Shown here piece after piece: positions 1-9,185 of a stretch of 64,000 bases of DNA. The notes under the pieces are model-generated. The model saw only the letters and a list, made by a program, of their open reading frames with translations. It ran no database searches and had not been told where the DNA came from. The DNA lies in the NCBI GenBank assembly GCA_016711045.1, contig JADJTT010000007.1, forward strand, positions 310,001-374,000, written 5' to 3'. Position numbers and translations under genes: made by a program. The number at the start of each line of letters is the position of its first letter. The first letter of the stretch is position 1. This DNA is from Saprospirales bacterium. GTDB taxonomy: Bacteria > Bacteroidota > Bacteroidia > Chitinophagales > Saprospiraceae.

Positions 1-563
1 GGGAACTGCTCCAATTTCCGGACTTCCCCCGGTTCCATTCCCGTGATTTCCAGCTTCCCGATCCTGCACCTCACCAGGCGCAGCACCGGGAATCCGGCTT
101 TCGCGCACATCCGGCGTACCTGCCGGTTCTTTCCTTCCACTAAGGTAAGCTCCAACCAGGAAGTAGGTATGTGCTTTCTAAACCGAACCGGAGGATCGCG
201 TTCGGGAAGGGGAGGGGGCTCCGTTAACAATCGGGCCTTTGCGGGTAGGGTTTGGTAATTCTTTCCATTTACCCGGATCATTATCCCTTTTTGCCAAGCT
301 TCCAACGCACCGGTATCCGGGATGCCCTCCACCTGCACCCAATAGGTGCGTTCATGTGGAGAAGAAGGGTCTAATACCCTTTTATTCAGCTTCTTGTCGT
401 CAGTCAATAGAAGTAATCCTTCACTGTCGAGGTCCAGGCGGCCTACCGGGTATACATCTTTCGGGAAAGGAAAAAGGTCTCCCAGCGTTTTATGTTCGGG
501 CGACTCCCGGGTAAATTGAGAGAGATATCCGTAAGGTTTGAACAGGAGGAAATAACTAGACAT
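1..563 (-). CDS. Pseudouridine synthase, RsuA/RluE family (3' end cut by window edge)
   Basis: Open frame of 187 codons running off the left edge without a stop. It begins with MSSYFLLFKPYGYLSQF, the usual opening of the RsuA/RluB/RluE group. The catalytic motif GRLD lies at residues 41-44 (Asp44), and the substrate-binding stretch EGKNRQVRRM at about 143-152. There is no N-terminal S4 domain, which favours an RluE-like enzyme that makes pseudouridine in 23S rRNA; the exact target cannot be told from sequence. The ATG (561-563) overlaps the ychF TAG by 8 nt, so the two genes are probably co-transcribed and translationally coupled. Only a short C-terminal tail should be missing. Confidence 0.9.
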   Translation of the reverse strand, partial: MSSYFLLFKPYGYLSQFTRESPEHKTLGDLFPFPKDVYPVGRLDLDSEGLLLLTDDKKLNKRVLDPSSPHERTYWVQVEGIPDTGALEAWQKGIMIRVNGKNYQTLPAKARLLTEPPPLPERDPPVRFRKHIPTSWLELTLVEGKNRQVRRMCAKAGFPVLRLVRCRIGKLEITGMEPGEVRKLEQF

Positions 564-1653
564 TAAACCGGAAATGCATGATATCCGCATCCTGCACGAC
601 GTATTCTTTCCCTTCGACGGCCATTTTACCGGCTTCTTTGACAGCAGGTTCGGAGCCGTATTTTAGGAAGTCGTCGTATTTGATGACTTCGGCGCGGATG
701 AAGCCTTTTTCAAAATCGGAATGGATCACCCCTGCGGCGGCAGGCGCCTTCCAGCCTTTGACAATAGTCCAGGCACGCACCTCTTTTTCGCCTGCGGTGA
801 AGTAGGTGACGAGGTGGAGAAGTTTATAACAGGCATGGATAAGACGGTTAACGCCCGGTTCCTCGAGGCCCATTTCATGGAGGAAGTCCATACGCTCCTC
901 CATGGATCCCAGTTGGGCGATCTCCGCTTCAATATCGGCGCTAACAAGGATCATCTCCGCATCTTCCTTTTCGATGGCTTTTTTCAGGCGCTCAGTATGC
1001 ACGTTGCCCGTCAGCACACTCTCTTCATCGACATTACACACATAAAGAATAGGTTTTCCGGTGAGGAGAAACATATCTTTCATCAGTTCTTTCCCCTCTT
1101 CTTCCAGGGGAATAGAGCGGGCAGGTTCCATATTGTTCAAATGAACCAGGATATCCTCGGCAATCTGCAACAGTCGTTGATCTTCTTTTTTTCCGCTCTT
1201 GGCCTGCTTGCGCAGCTTGTCAACCCGCTTTTCCACTGTCTCAATATCCTTGAGCAGCAGTTCCGTATCAATCACGCCCTTATCCCGGATCGGGTCAATT
1301 TTGCCGTCCACATGCACTACGTTGTCGTTTTCAAAGCAGCGAACGACATGTACAATCGCATCCACTTCACGGATATTGGCCAGGAACTGGTTGCCAAGCC
1401 CTTCCCCTTTGCTGGCGCCCTTGATCAGGCCTGCGATATCCACAATCTCAATAGTAGTGGGTACCACATTGCGCGGATTGACCAATTCAGTCAGCTTGTC
1501 CAACCGCGGGTCCGGGACGGTGATGATGCCTATATTGGGGTCTTTGGTGACAAAAGGGTAGTTGGCTGCCAGGGCTTTTGCCGAGGTCAGGGCATTGAAG
1601 AGCGTCGATTTTCCGACATTGGGCAAGCCCACAATTCCGCATTGTAACGCCAT
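556..1653 (-). CDS. ychF: Ribosome-associated ATPase/GTPase YchF (OLA1/Obg family)
   Basis: A 365-residue protein of the standard YchF length. The Walker A/G1 motif GLPNVGKS is at residues 9-16 and the G3 region VDIAGLIKGAS at about 71-81. The G4 region reads NVDE instead of the GTPase NKxD, as expected for YchF, which prefers ATP. A coiled-coil insertion (about residues 125-155) and the C-terminal TGS domain follow. Known role in the family: ribosome and proteasome-associated translation or stress factor. A good Bacteroidota -7 box (TACTTTTG, 1689-1682) lies 28 nt upstream of the ATG. The pseudouridine synthase gene overlaps its 3' end. Confidence 0.97.
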   Translation of the reverse strand: MALQCGIVGLPNVGKSTLFNALTSAKALAANYPFVTKDPNIGIITVPDPRLDKLTELVNPRNVVPTTIEIVDIAGLIKGASKGEGLGNQFLANIREVDAIVHVVRCFENDNVVHVDGKIDPIRDKGVIDTELLLKDIETVEKRVDKLRKQAKSGKKEDQRLLQIAEDILVHLNNMEPARSIPLEEEGKELMKDMFLLTGKPILYVCNVDEESVLTGNVHTERLKKAIEKEDAEMILVSADIEAEIAQLGSMEERMDFLHEMGLEEPGVNRLIHACYKLLHLVTYFTAGEKEVRAWTIVKGWKAPAAAGVIHSDFEKGFIRAEVIKYDDFLKYGSEPAVKEAGKMAVEGKEYVVQDADIMHFRFNV

Positions 1654-1681
1654 AGATGTAGATAGTTAATTAAAAACGCCG

Positions 1682-1689
1682 CAAAAGTA
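1682..1689 (-). promoter_or_regulatory. Promoter -7 box for ychF
   Basis: TACTTTTG on the minus strand matches the Bacteroidota TAnnTTTG consensus, 28 nt before the ychF ATG. No convincing TTG -33 element is seen at the expected distance. Confidence 0.5.
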
Positions 1690-1720
1690 AGGTTTTTCGA
1701 CCGGTTTAATCTTTTATTCA

Positions 1721-1778
1721 GTTTATAAGTTTATAAGGGTATACGTTTTTCAGGGCCTACCCTAATAAACTTATAAAC
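1721..1778 (+). repeat. Inverted array of TTATAAACT-type ~9-nt units upstream of acpH
   Basis: The left arm (1721-1741) and right arm (1758-1778) pair at 20 of 21 positions around a 16-nt loop. Each arm is built from about 9-nt units such as GTTTATAAG. The right arm ends 6 nt before the acpH ATG, and the start codon itself sits in a further TTTATGAAC unit. The same design recurs at 18923-19026. Confidence 0.75.
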
Positions 1779-1784
1779 CACTTT

Positions 1785-2372
1785 ATGAACTTTCTCGCCC
1801 ACGCGTACCTCTCTTTCGACATCCCGCACCTCGTCGTGGGCAATTTTCTCGGAGATTTTCTCCGCCATTCGGAAGCGCAAGCGTTACCTCCCTCCATTCA
1901 GGAAGGAATCAGGTTGCACCGGAAGATCGACACTTATACAGACAGCCATCCGTCGGTGAAGGAAGGTACGGCGCGCATTCGTACCTTTCACGGCAAATAT
2001 GCCCCCGTGGTGGTAGATATGTTTTACGACTACTTACTGTCCGCTCATTGGAAAGAATATCACGAACTGCCGTTACCGCAGTTTTCCAGAAGTGTTTACG
2101 GGATACTGGAATCTCATTTACCCATTATGCCCTCCCGTTTGCAAGAGCGGGTGCCCCGCATGATTGCCGGCGATTGGCTCACGTCTTATTCTACTCCTGA
2201 TGGGATGGTCTATGCGTTCGACCGGATAAAATACCGGGCTTCCAAACCGGAGTGGTTTGAGAATGCCTTCCAAAATCTGATCAATAATTGGGATCCTTTT
2301 GTAGCAGACTTTTCCAATTTTTTTCCAGACCTGGTACAATATGTAAAAGCAGAAATAGTTGGAATGGAGTGA
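1785..2372 (+). CDS. acpH: Acyl carrier protein phosphodiesterase, AcpH family
   Basis: 195 residues, close to the length of E. coli AcpH (193). The N-terminus MNFLAHAYLSF, the NFLGDF stretch, the HRKIDTYTDSHP motif (about residues 45-56) and the VVVDMFYDYLLSAHW segment are the conserved blocks of the family (DUF479). The enzyme removes the 4'-phosphopantetheine group from holo-ACP and depends on metal held by His/Asp residues. The start is chosen because the family opens with exactly this MNFLAH sequence. The gene stands alone between divergent ychF and a downstream SDR, and a repeat-type hairpin sits directly in front of its ATG. Confidence 0.9.
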   Translation: MNFLAHAYLSFDIPHLVVGNFLGDFLRHSEAQALPPSIQEGIRLHRKIDTYTDSHPSVKEGTARIRTFHGKYAPVVVDMFYDYLLSAHWKEYHELPLPQFSRSVYGILESHLPIMPSRLQERVPRMIAGDWLTSYSTPDGMVYAFDRIKYRASKPEWFENAFQNLINNWDPFVADFSNFFPDLVQYVKAEIVGME

Positions 2373-2427
2373 ATTTTTTTTTCCTTTGCACCACAACCCG
2401 AAAGGAAATACTAATCAGATAACCACT

Positions 2428-3297
2428 ATGTATCCAAATGAAGTGCCTTATGGATTAATTACCGGAGCCAGTACCGGCTTGGGGAAGGCCTTTGCCGAAG
2501 AGTGTGCCCGGAATGGAAAGAATTTGCTCCTCGTCGCGTTGCCTGGGGAGGGGTTGCCGGAGGTCAGCGCCGCCATTGCGTCCCGTTTCGGGGTAAAAAC
2601 AGCCTGGATGGAGATAGATCTCACCGAGGAAAATGCGGTTCATGAAGTGAGCGCCTGGGCACAGGAAAACTATAGGGTTGATCTTCTGATCAATAATGCC
2701 GGGATCGGAGGTACAAAGGCATTTGATCAGGCTTCCTTCACCTATTTGGATAAAATTCTCAAACTCAATGTGCGTGCTACCGGGCTGCTAACCTATCTGA
2801 TGTTGCCGGAATTAAAAACGCACCAGGAAGCGCATGTGCTAAGTGTGTCGAGTATTATTGCCTTTTCGGCTGCCGCCTACAAAACCTTTTACCCTGCATC
2901 CAAAGCGTTTATTCACAACTTTTCGCGCGGCTTGCACGAAGAATTAAAGGGTACTGGCGTTTCGGTCAGTGTTCTGATGGCCGGAGTCATGGCAACCAAC
3001 CCCTCGGTGGTGGAGCGGATGAAACACCAGGGCTGGATGGCCCGGTTCATTTTACTCCAACCGGAGGAGGCTGCAAGAAAGACGCTTCACCAGATGTATC
3101 GGAAGAAACCGGTAATTGTACTCGGAATAGGCAATAAGGTGAGCCAGCTCCTTGCAAGATACCTTCCGGACAAATACAGGATGTCTCTTTTGTCCCGAAT
3201 TGTATTGCGGGAACTAAATAAGGACCAGGAAGTAATCGGGGCAGATTCGCCCAAAATGGTTATACCTGATCCTGCAACCAGGACCAGGTCTTTCTGA
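2428..3297 (+). CDS. Short-chain dehydrogenase/reductase (SDR)
   Basis: 289 residues from the ATG at 2428. The reading frame extends upstream to 2359, but the Rossmann motif GASTGLG falls at residues 13-19 with this start, as in the family. The NNAG motif and the catalytic Ser-Tyr-Lys set (SSIIAFS, then YPASK) are intact, so it should be an active NAD(P)-dependent oxidoreductase; the substrate is unknown. It is a paralogue of the SDR at 18064-18870: both carry a LVALPG segment, an IDLTE segment and an LNVRA segment. Its 3' end overlaps the convergent DFR-like gene by 38 nt. The leader shares a 16-nt block with the leader of the gene at 28357. Confidence 0.88.
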   Translation: MYPNEVPYGLITGASTGLGKAFAEECARNGKNLLLVALPGEGLPEVSAAIASRFGVKTAWMEIDLTEENAVHEVSAWAQENYRVDLLINNAGIGGTKAFDQASFTYLDKILKLNVRATGLLTYLMLPELKTHQEAHVLSVSSIIAFSAAAYKTFYPASKAFIHNFSRGLHEELKGTGVSVSVLMAGVMATNPSVVERMKHQGWMARFILLQPEEAARKTLHQMYRKKPVIVLGIGNKVSQLLARYLPDKYRMSLLSRIVLRELNKDQEVIGADSPKMVIPDPATRTRSF

Positions 3298-4249
3298 ACG
3301 CTACTTCGATGGGAGTGACTGAATAGCCCAACTGAGTTTGGGCCTTTTCACTACTCATGATCCAATCCTTTGAATATTTTTGCACCAACTCCGGGGTGAT
3401 CAACGGAGCGATGTGCAACCATTTGGCCATCCACGTTTGCGAACGGGCAAAAGCCGCCATTGGACCAAGAGGGATATGGATCATGCGTTGGTTTTTTCCG
3501 GTTAGCTCCCGGAGTATACCAAAAAATTCAAGGTAGGAGAGGTTGGCGCCTCCAAGAATGTAGCGCTCACCCGGCTCTCCTTTCTCCATAGCCAACATAA
3601 GCCCCTTCACTACGTCCTCGATAAATACATAATTCCCTACCGCCCGGCCATCGCCTGGGATAAACCTCCATTTGCCCGCTCCATACTGTTTTACCAATTT
3701 GGTCACCGAGTTGCTCTGCGTGAGCAGCCCCGGGCCAAATACCCGGGTAGGATTGACGATGACGACCTCAAGCCCTTTATCCAGGTAGGTGAAGGCCAGA
3801 TTTTCCGATTCCAGCTTTGTCCGTTCATATTCGGTGGTCAGGACAGGGTTGGGATTGGTTTCTTCATGCACTTCCACTCCTTTGGAAGGGGAAGGACCAA
3901 TGACACCGGCCGTGGAGGTGATTACCACCCTTTTTACGCCTGCATTTTTTGCCGCAAGGAGCACTCCTTCCGTCCCGTCTACATTGATCTTGCGGCACAA
4001 ATCAGGCTCTTTTTCCCATATCTTGGTAAATGCTGCCAGGTGGAACACCTGGGCACATCCTTCTGCCGCCTTTTCCAGGCTTTCCTGATCCAGCAAATCG
4101 CCTTGTACTATATTGATCATTGGATGGCGAAGCGGATGCACCTCAGGCATGGAACGTGCCAAAGCATTCACTTCCACTCCTCTTTGAACCAATTCCTTGC
4201 ACAGGTGTATACCCAAAAAACCGGTCGAACCGGTAACCATAACTTTCAT
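3260..4249 (-). CDS. NAD-dependent epimerase/dehydratase, dihydroflavonol-reductase-like
   Basis: 329 residues of the extended SDR type. The N-terminal Rossmann motif GSTGFLG (residues 7-13) and the catalytic YERTK (YxxxK, about 137-141) are intact, with the upstream STAGVIG serine region also present. The sequence resembles bacterial DFR/hopanoid-associated sugar epimerase-like proteins; the substrate cannot be told. The start ATG lies one base past the stop of the CPBP gene, so these two are one transcription unit. The C-terminal codons overlap the convergent SDR. Confidence 0.88.
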   Translation of the reverse strand: MKVMVTGSTGFLGIHLCKELVQRGVEVNALARSMPEVHPLRHPMINIVQGDLLDQESLEKAAEGCAQVFHLAAFTKIWEKEPDLCRKINVDGTEGVLLAAKNAGVKRVVITSTAGVIGPSPSKGVEVHEETNPNPVLTTEYERTKLESENLAFTYLDKGLEVVIVNPTRVFGPGLLTQSNSVTKLVKQYGAGKWRFIPGDGRAVGNYVFIEDVVKGLMLAMEKGEPGERYILGGANLSYLEFFGILRELTGKNQRMIHIPLGPMAAFARSQTWMAKWLHIAPLITPELVQKYSKDWIMSSEKAQTQLGYSVTPIEVAFRKTWSWLQDQV

Positions 4250-4250
4250 G

Positions 4251-4943
4251 TTAATTAGCCTTTTTCAGGTGCATTTCGGGGTTGAAATAGAGAGAAAACC
4301 AATCGTTGCTCAGGGCAAGTACACAATGTACCAGAAACGGAAACCAGATGTTGCCCGTTGCAGCGGCAGCCAAACATACTATGATCCCAAACGGAATGGC
4401 TCCCAGCGCCTCTCCAATGCCTTTAGGGATATGGGCAATCGAATAGATCGCCACGTTTACGGCCAGGGCCGGGATGAGTCCAAAATGATCGAGTAGAGGA
4501 AAAAAGAGAATTCCTCGAAACAGGGTCTCATATCCCACCAAATATAATACCCAGGTCAGGCTGCTCCATAAAACCAGGGAAAAGGTCCATTCCGCTACCC
4601 GTATTTGAGGGTACATACGCAAATTGTTCGGATTGCGGGCATTGAAAAAGCTCAAGGGAATCAACACAACTGCCGCAACAAGCACCCAACGCAGCGATTG
4701 CCCTATATGCTGGACGCTCCAGCCAAAATAGGCCAGTCCCTCCTTTGTAACTAACAAGGCTATGATCAGGGGGATAATCCCCATGAGTACCAGTCCAGAC
4801 AGCCGCTGCATTATTATGCGGTTGATTGGAGGGCGGTCTGTGATTATCTTCGAGTGCACTAAAAAGTGATAAACTGTAAACGAAACAGTTACAGAAGATA
4901 GCGAAAGAATGCTCACAATATCACTTGGTTGCCAGGAACTCAT
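4251..4943 (-). CDS. CPBP-family intramembrane protein (Rce1-like)
   Basis: 230 residues with about six to seven hydrophobic helices. Three weak CPBP (ABI) signatures are seen: ETLFRG (motif 1 usually EExxxR, here a single Glu plus Arg), AIYSIAH with the second-motif His, and HCVLALSND in the last helix (HxxxN/D). Members are putative glutamate-type membrane proteases related to Rce1. Loss of the paired Glu makes activity uncertain. It is transcribed directly upstream of the DFR-like reductase and downstream of porT on the same strand. Confidence 0.72.
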   Translation of the reverse strand: MSSWQPSDIVSILSLSSVTVSFTVYHFLVHSKIITDRPPINRIIMQRLSGLVLMGIIPLIIALLVTKEGLAYFGWSVQHIGQSLRWVLVAAVVLIPLSFFNARNPNNLRMYPQIRVAEWTFSLVLWSSLTWVLYLVGYETLFRGILFFPLLDHFGLIPALAVNVAIYSIAHIPKGIGEALGAIPFGIIVCLAAAATGNIWFPFLVHCVLALSNDWFSLYFNPEMHLKKAN

Positions 4944-4963
4944 GTTGGATGATTTTCGCTGAA

Positions 4964-5680
4964 TCAGCCCTCGAAATGCAGGGAGAGCGTAAGGGTTCTG
5001 GAAAGGATTTTTTCAATGACGTTCGCTTCTTCCAGGGACTTGTCAAATATGAGCACATTACCCAGCCCGTGCGAAAACTTCAATTCGGGGGAGAAAATGA
5101 AGTACGGGAAGAAGAACTGGGCGCCTGCACCTATTTCCACAGAAAAATCAGTGGGAGAAACCTTCAGCAGCTCCGTGGATTGCCGGGTGCGGGACTCACT
5201 GGCCACATCGAACGCATACTTGACTCCTGCCAGCACAAATAGCCGCATATCGTTATAGGGCTCTGATTTATAACGCACCTGGAAGGGCATTTCCACAAAA
5301 ACGGATTCGATTTGCCGGCTAAAAGGAGGGCGTACATCCTTCACTGCGGCGTAATTGATATTTCGCTCTGCGAAGGAAAGCGTAGGAAGAAAACGAATAT
5401 CGAAATAACCGCCCACTTTCAGGTTGGTTACGATGCCGAGGTTGAAGCCGGGGCCTGTTACCGACTCGATCAGCCGTATACTGTCGCTGTGGATAAAATT
5501 CTTGGATTGCTGGACGCGGTAATTGGAAGAGTTGTAACCCAGTGTAATGCCAAAATAATAGGGCTTCTGGTTAAAATCCAAAAAGTTATAGTTGCCTTTG
5601 CTTCCCTGGGCTGAAAGCTCTACAGAAGCAATTAGCAGAAAAAGGGAGACCAGAAAAAGGGAGAATTTTTGATTGCTCAT
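4964..5680 (-). CDS. porT: Type IX secretion outer-membrane protein PorT
   Basis: 238 residues with a signal peptide (about 1-25, ending LSAQ) and alternating amphipathic strands ending in a C-terminal LTLSLHFEG strand, as in an eight-stranded outer-membrane beta-barrel. Length, the opening GNYNFLDFNQKPYYFGITLGYN and its place directly downstream of ubiE match porT loci of Bacteroidota, where porT is part of the T9SS. The gap to the ubiE stop is 12 nt, so the two are probably co-transcribed. PorP/SprF and OmpA-like T9SS components occur 38 kb away in the window. Confidence 0.88.
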   Translation of the reverse strand: MSNQKFSLFLVSLFLLIASVELSAQGSKGNYNFLDFNQKPYYFGITLGYNSSNYRVQQSKNFIHSDSIRLIESVTGPGFNLGIVTNLKVGGYFDIRFLPTLSFAERNINYAAVKDVRPPFSRQIESVFVEMPFQVRYKSEPYNDMRLFVLAGVKYAFDVASESRTRQSTELLKVSPTDFSVEIGAGAQFFFPYFIFSPELKFSHGLGNVLIFDKSLEEANVIEKILSRTLTLSLHFEG

Positions 5681-5692
5681 ACCCGAAATGGT

Positions 5693-6427
5693 TTATTTTG
5701 TTTGCTTTTTGGCTACATAAATGCAGCAAATTCCAAGCGTCAGCGATATAAAACGCCCTCCTGAAAAGCCGGTGCGGATGAGTTCTTCCAGAAACTGTTC
5801 CCTTTCGGGGAATGCCTGAACCGACTCGTATAGATAACGGTACGCCTTAGGATCTTTGGAGGTGATCTTGCCAACTATAGGCAGCACATACTGAAAGTAG
5901 GCATTATAAATCTGCTTGAAGGGAAACATCCGGGGCTTTGAAAACTCCAACACCACCATGGTGGCGCCTTCTTTCAGGACCCTGTTCATCTCTGCCAATC
6001 CCTTGTGCAGGTTTTCATAATTGCGCACTCCAAATGCAACGGCCATTCCGTCAAACGTATTGCTGTCGAAAGGCAAATTTTCTGAGTCTCCGTATTGGAG
6101 CTCGATCCGGCCATCCAGTTTTCGGGCTTTTAATTTCTTCCTGCCAATATCCAGCATTTCGTTGGCGATATCGACCCCGATCACGGTCCCTGCTTTCCCC
6201 TGACGAATCATCTCCACCGCCAGATCAGCTGTACCTGTAGCGACATCCAGCAGGTGACTGGTGTCATTGGTAGGTAACTGGTTAATGGCTTTTCTGCGCC
6301 AGGCTTGATCGATTCCCAAGGATAATAATCGATTCAGGAAATCATACCGGGGTGCAATATTGTCGAACATTTTGGAGACCTGCTCCTTCTTGCTGCCGGT
6401 ACTTTCGTAAGGTTTTACTTCTCGTCG
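5693..6427 (-). CDS. ubiE: Demethylmenaquinone methyltransferase (UbiE/MenG)
   Basis: SAM-dependent methyltransferase of menaquinone synthesis. The opening KKEQVSKMFDNIAPRYDFLNRLLSLG, the SAM motif LLDVATGTADLA, and the GVRNYENLHKGLAEMNRVLK and YRYLYESVQAFP blocks are all typical. The start is uncertain. The frame can open at TTG 6466, but a -7 box TATCTTTG lies inside that longer frame (6448-6441). I therefore choose TTG 6427 (244 residues, usual Bacteroidota length, start LRREVKPYE); the first in-frame ATG would remove conserved residues. It is divergent from gyrA and followed by porT. Confidence 0.92.
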   Translation of the reverse strand, partial: RREVKPYESTGSKKEQVSKMFDNIAPRYDFLNRLLSLGIDQAWRRKAINQLPTNDTSHLLDVATGTADLAVEMIRQGKAGTVIGVDIANEMLDIGRKKLKARKLDGRIELQYGDSENLPFDSNTFDGMAVAFGVRNYENLHKGLAEMNRVLKEGATMVVLEFSKPRMFPFKQIYNAYFQYVLPIVGKITSKDPKAYRYLYESVQAFPEREQFLEELIRTGFSGGRFISLTLGICCIYVAKKQTK

Positions 6428-6440
6428 CAATTTTTTTGCG

Positions 6441-6448
6441 CAAAGATA
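6441..6448 (-). promoter_or_regulatory. Promoter -7 box for ubiE-porT
   Basis: TATCTTTG on the minus strand, followed by CGC, the common Bacteroidota form. A start of transcription a few bases downstream would exclude the longest possible ubiE start at 6466 and favour TTG 6427. A TTG occurs upstream at only 15 nt spacing, shorter than usual. Confidence 0.45.
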
Positions 6449-6531
6449 AGCCTGTTGCTGGTTCAACCATCTTTTTCCAAGGGTTTTTTCCTATCTTTAC
6501 GCCTTTAAAAGAAACCGTTTTTTGAGGAAAT

Positions 6532-9096
6532 ATGGATCCAGCAAGTCAGCGAATTATCCCGGTCAACATTGAAGACCAAATGAAGACAGCTTACATCGAC
6601 TATTCGATGTCGGTCATTGTTGCCAGGGCCCTTCCGGACGTGCGGGACGGCTTTAAGCCTGTCCACCGGAGAGTGTTATACGGCATGCACGAATTAGGTG
6701 TCCCTTTCAATAAATCCCATAAAAAATCAGCCCGTATCGTGGGGGAAGTACTCGGAAAGTACCACCCGCATGGAGATAGCTCCGTCTACGATACCATGGT
6801 ACGGATGGCCCAGGATTGGTCTCTCCGCTACCCGCTGGTCGATGGCCAGGGCAACTTTGGGTCCATGGATGGCGATAGTCCTGCCGCCATGCGTTATACG
6901 GAAGCACGCCTGGCGCGTATCGCCGACGAGATGCTCTCCGATATAGACAAGGACACCGTCGATTTTGTCAACAACTTTGACGACTCCCTGAAAGAGCCCT
7001 CCGTAATGCCTGCCCGTATCCCGAATCTGCTCATCAATGGAGCCTCCGGGATTGCAGTGGGGATGGCAACCAATATGCTGCCTCACAACCTGAGCGAGGT
7101 GATCGATGGCATCATGGCTACCGTAGATAAACCGGAAATCACCATTGAGGAGTTAACCGAATACATCAAAGCGCCCGATTTTCCAACCGGGGGCATTATC
7201 TATGGGTATGATGGCGTCAAGGAAGCTTTTGAAACGGGCCGCGGAAGGGTAGTGGTCCGGGCAAAAACCAATATCGAAACTTCCGCAACGGGCAAAGAAA
7301 CCATTATTGTCACCGAAATCCCTTACCAGGTCAACAAGGCTTCCCTGATCATAAAGATCGCCGAATTGGCGAATGAAAAAAGGGTAGAAGGGATCAGTGA
7401 TATTCGGGATGAATCTGACCGTACCGGCTTGCGCATCGTCATCGAAGTGAAACGCGATGCTATGGCAAGCGTAGTACTCAGCAAGTTGTTCAAATATACG
7501 CCGCTCCAAAATTCATATGGAGTCAACAACGTCGCCCTCGTAAACGGCAGACCATACACGCTCAACCTGAAGGACCTCATTGAAGAGTTCATCAAGTTCC
7601 GCCTGGAGGTCATCGTGCGCCGTACCCGGTTTGAACTGCGCAAGGCGATGGAGCGGGCTCATATCCTGCTTGGTCTTTTAATTGCGCTGGATTATATCGA
7701 TAAGGTAATCACCCTGATCCGGGCTTCTCAAACTCCGGAGCAGGCAAGAGAAGGCCTTATGCAAGGGGCATTTATCGACGATTGGGATGCTTTCCGGGAA
7801 AAATTCGGTCAGCTGATCGATGAATCACCGGACGATATGCGTCCGGCAGAAGGGACGGCTCTTTCCGAAGCTCAAGCGAGAGCTATCCTCGATATGCGCC
7901 TGCAGCGTCTTACCGGCCTGGAACGCGATAAGGTCCGTGCCGAATTTGACGCATTACTTCAGGAAATTCACCACCTGCGGGAGATCCTGGCCAGTGAAGC
8001 CCTGCAACGGGGTATTGTCAAGGATGAGTTGAGCCAGATCAAGGAAAAATTTGGGGATGCCCGCCGTACCGAGATCACCTTTGCCGATGGCGAGATCAGC
8101 ATGGAAGAGCTCGTACCCGATGAAGATGTGGTCGTTACCATTTCCCACCTGGGCTATATTAAACGCACGCCTGCTTCTGAATACAAACTTCAGGGCCGTG
8201 GCGGACGAGGTGTCCGCGGGGCTAAAACCCGCGATACGGACTTTGTGGAACACATGTTCGTGGGGAATAATCATGGCTATTTACTCTTATTTACTGAACA
8301 AGGTAAATGCCACTGGTTGCGCGTATATGAAATCCCGGAAGCATCGAAGGCATCCAGTGGTCGCGTGATCCAGAATATTTTGGCTATTCCGCAAACCGAC
8401 AAAGTGAAAGCCTATATCATTGTGCCCGATTTGAACGATGCAGCCTTCACCGAATCGCACTACATCAATTTCTGTACCCGGAAGGGTATGATCAAGAAAA
8501 CATTATTAGAGGCATTTACCCGGCCAAGAGCAAATGGTATTGCCGCTATCACGATCAATGAAGGCGATCAATTGCTGGAGGCACGCCTCACCAGCGGTTC
8601 ACATGAGCTATTTATCGCTACCAAACAAGGTAATGCCATTCGCTTTAATGAAAAAACGGTCCGGCCAATGGGGCGTACCGCTGCCGGTGTAAGAGGGGTT
8701 GCCCTCGGCAAAGCCAATGATGAAGTGGTCGGTATGGTCTGTGTAGATCCGAATGACGAAAACGTCACGATCCTGGTAGTATCTTCAAAAGGGAATGGAA
8801 AACGCTCGGCATTCCAGGATTACCGCCTGACCAATCGCGGAGGGAAAGGAGTGCGAACCATGACCGTATCCAATAAAACCGGAGAAGTCGTTGCGATAAA
8901 AGCCGTGGAGGAAGACAACGACCTGATGATCACCAGCAAATTTGGGATCATAATCCGGATGGCTGTAAGCGACATACGGGTGATGGGTCGTGCCACCCAA
9001 GGGGTGCGGGTTATTCGCCTCGACGACGATGACGATATCGCAGATGTAGCAATTTTGCAGGAAAGCGGAGAGGAGGAGGACATTTCGGAAGAATAA
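6532..9096 (+). CDS. gyrA: DNA gyrase subunit A
   Basis: 854 residues. The numbering matches E. coli: the quinolone-resistance region [11 protein letters not shown] gives Ser83 and Asp87 (both the susceptible-type residues), and AAMRYTE gives catalytic Tyr122. The winged-helix/tower region is followed by the C-terminal beta-pinwheel (six repeats). The GyrA box is present in the form QGRGGRG near residue 551, supporting gyrase rather than topoisomerase IV. The acidic tail is rich in Asp/Glu. ATG 6532 opens with the usual [20 protein letters not shown]. It is divergent from ubiE, with a poor promoter match (TATCTTTA) in the gap. Confidence 0.98.
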   Translation: MDPASQRIIPVNIEDQMKTAYIDYSMSVIVARALPDVRDGFKPVHRRVLYGMHELGVPFNKSHKKSARIVGEVLGKYHPHGDSSVYDTMVRMAQDWSLRYPLVDGQGNFGSMDGDSPAAMRYTEARLARIADEMLSDIDKDTVDFVNNFDDSLKEPSVMPARIPNLLINGASGIAVGMATNMLPHNLSEVIDGIMATVDKPEITIEELTEYIKAPDFPTGGIIYGYDGVKEAFETGRGRVVVRAKTNIETSATGKETIIVTEIPYQVNKASLIIKIAELANEKRVEGISDIRDESDRTGLRIVIEVKRDAMASVVLSKLFKYTPLQNSYGVNNVALVNGRPYTLNLKDLIEEFIKFRLEVIVRRTRFELRKAMERAHILLGLLIALDYIDKVITLIRASQTPEQAREGLMQGAFIDDWDAFREKFGQLIDESPDDMRPAEGTALSEAQARAILDMRLQRLTGLERDKVRAEFDALLQEIHHLREILASEALQRGIVKDELSQIKEKFGDARRTEITFADGEISMEELVPDEDVVVTISHLGYIKRTPASEYKLQGRGGRGVRGAKTRDTDFVEHMFVGNNHGYLLLFTEQGKCHWLRVYEIPEASKASSGRVIQNILAIPQTDKVKAYIIVPDLNDAAFTESHYINFCTRKGMIKKTLLEAFTRPRANGIAAITINEGDQLLEARLTSGSHELFIATKQGNAIRFNEKTVRPMGRTAAGVRGVALGKANDEVVGMVCVDPNDENVTILVVSSKGNGKRSAFQDYRLTNRGGKGVRTMTVSNKTGEVVAIKAVEEDNDLMITSKFGIIIRMAVSDIRVMGRATQGVRVIRLDDDDDIADVAILQESGEEEDISEE

Positions 9097-9117
9097 AAAG
9101 TTTTAACATTTTATGAA

Positions 9118-9139
9118 GAGACGCATGATAATGCATCTC
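9118..9139. repeat. Small imperfect palindrome GAGACGCAT/ATGCATCTC
   Basis: Two 9-nt arms pair at 8 of 9 positions around a GATA loop, 21 nt after the gyrA stop. There is no T-tract, so it is not a clear terminator. GAGACGCAT-type palindromes are widespread intergenic repeats in Bacteroidota, from memory. Confidence 0.45.
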
Positions 9140-9185
9140 GTATAAAGAAATGACTAGAACATTTATCCAACTAAAAATTTATACC

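Noticed and set aside
721..1647. Long open frame antisense to ychF (308 codons)
   Set aside because: It mirrors the conserved ychF frame codon by codon, has no start signal, no recognisable domain and no promoter; it is a by-product of GC-rich third positions.
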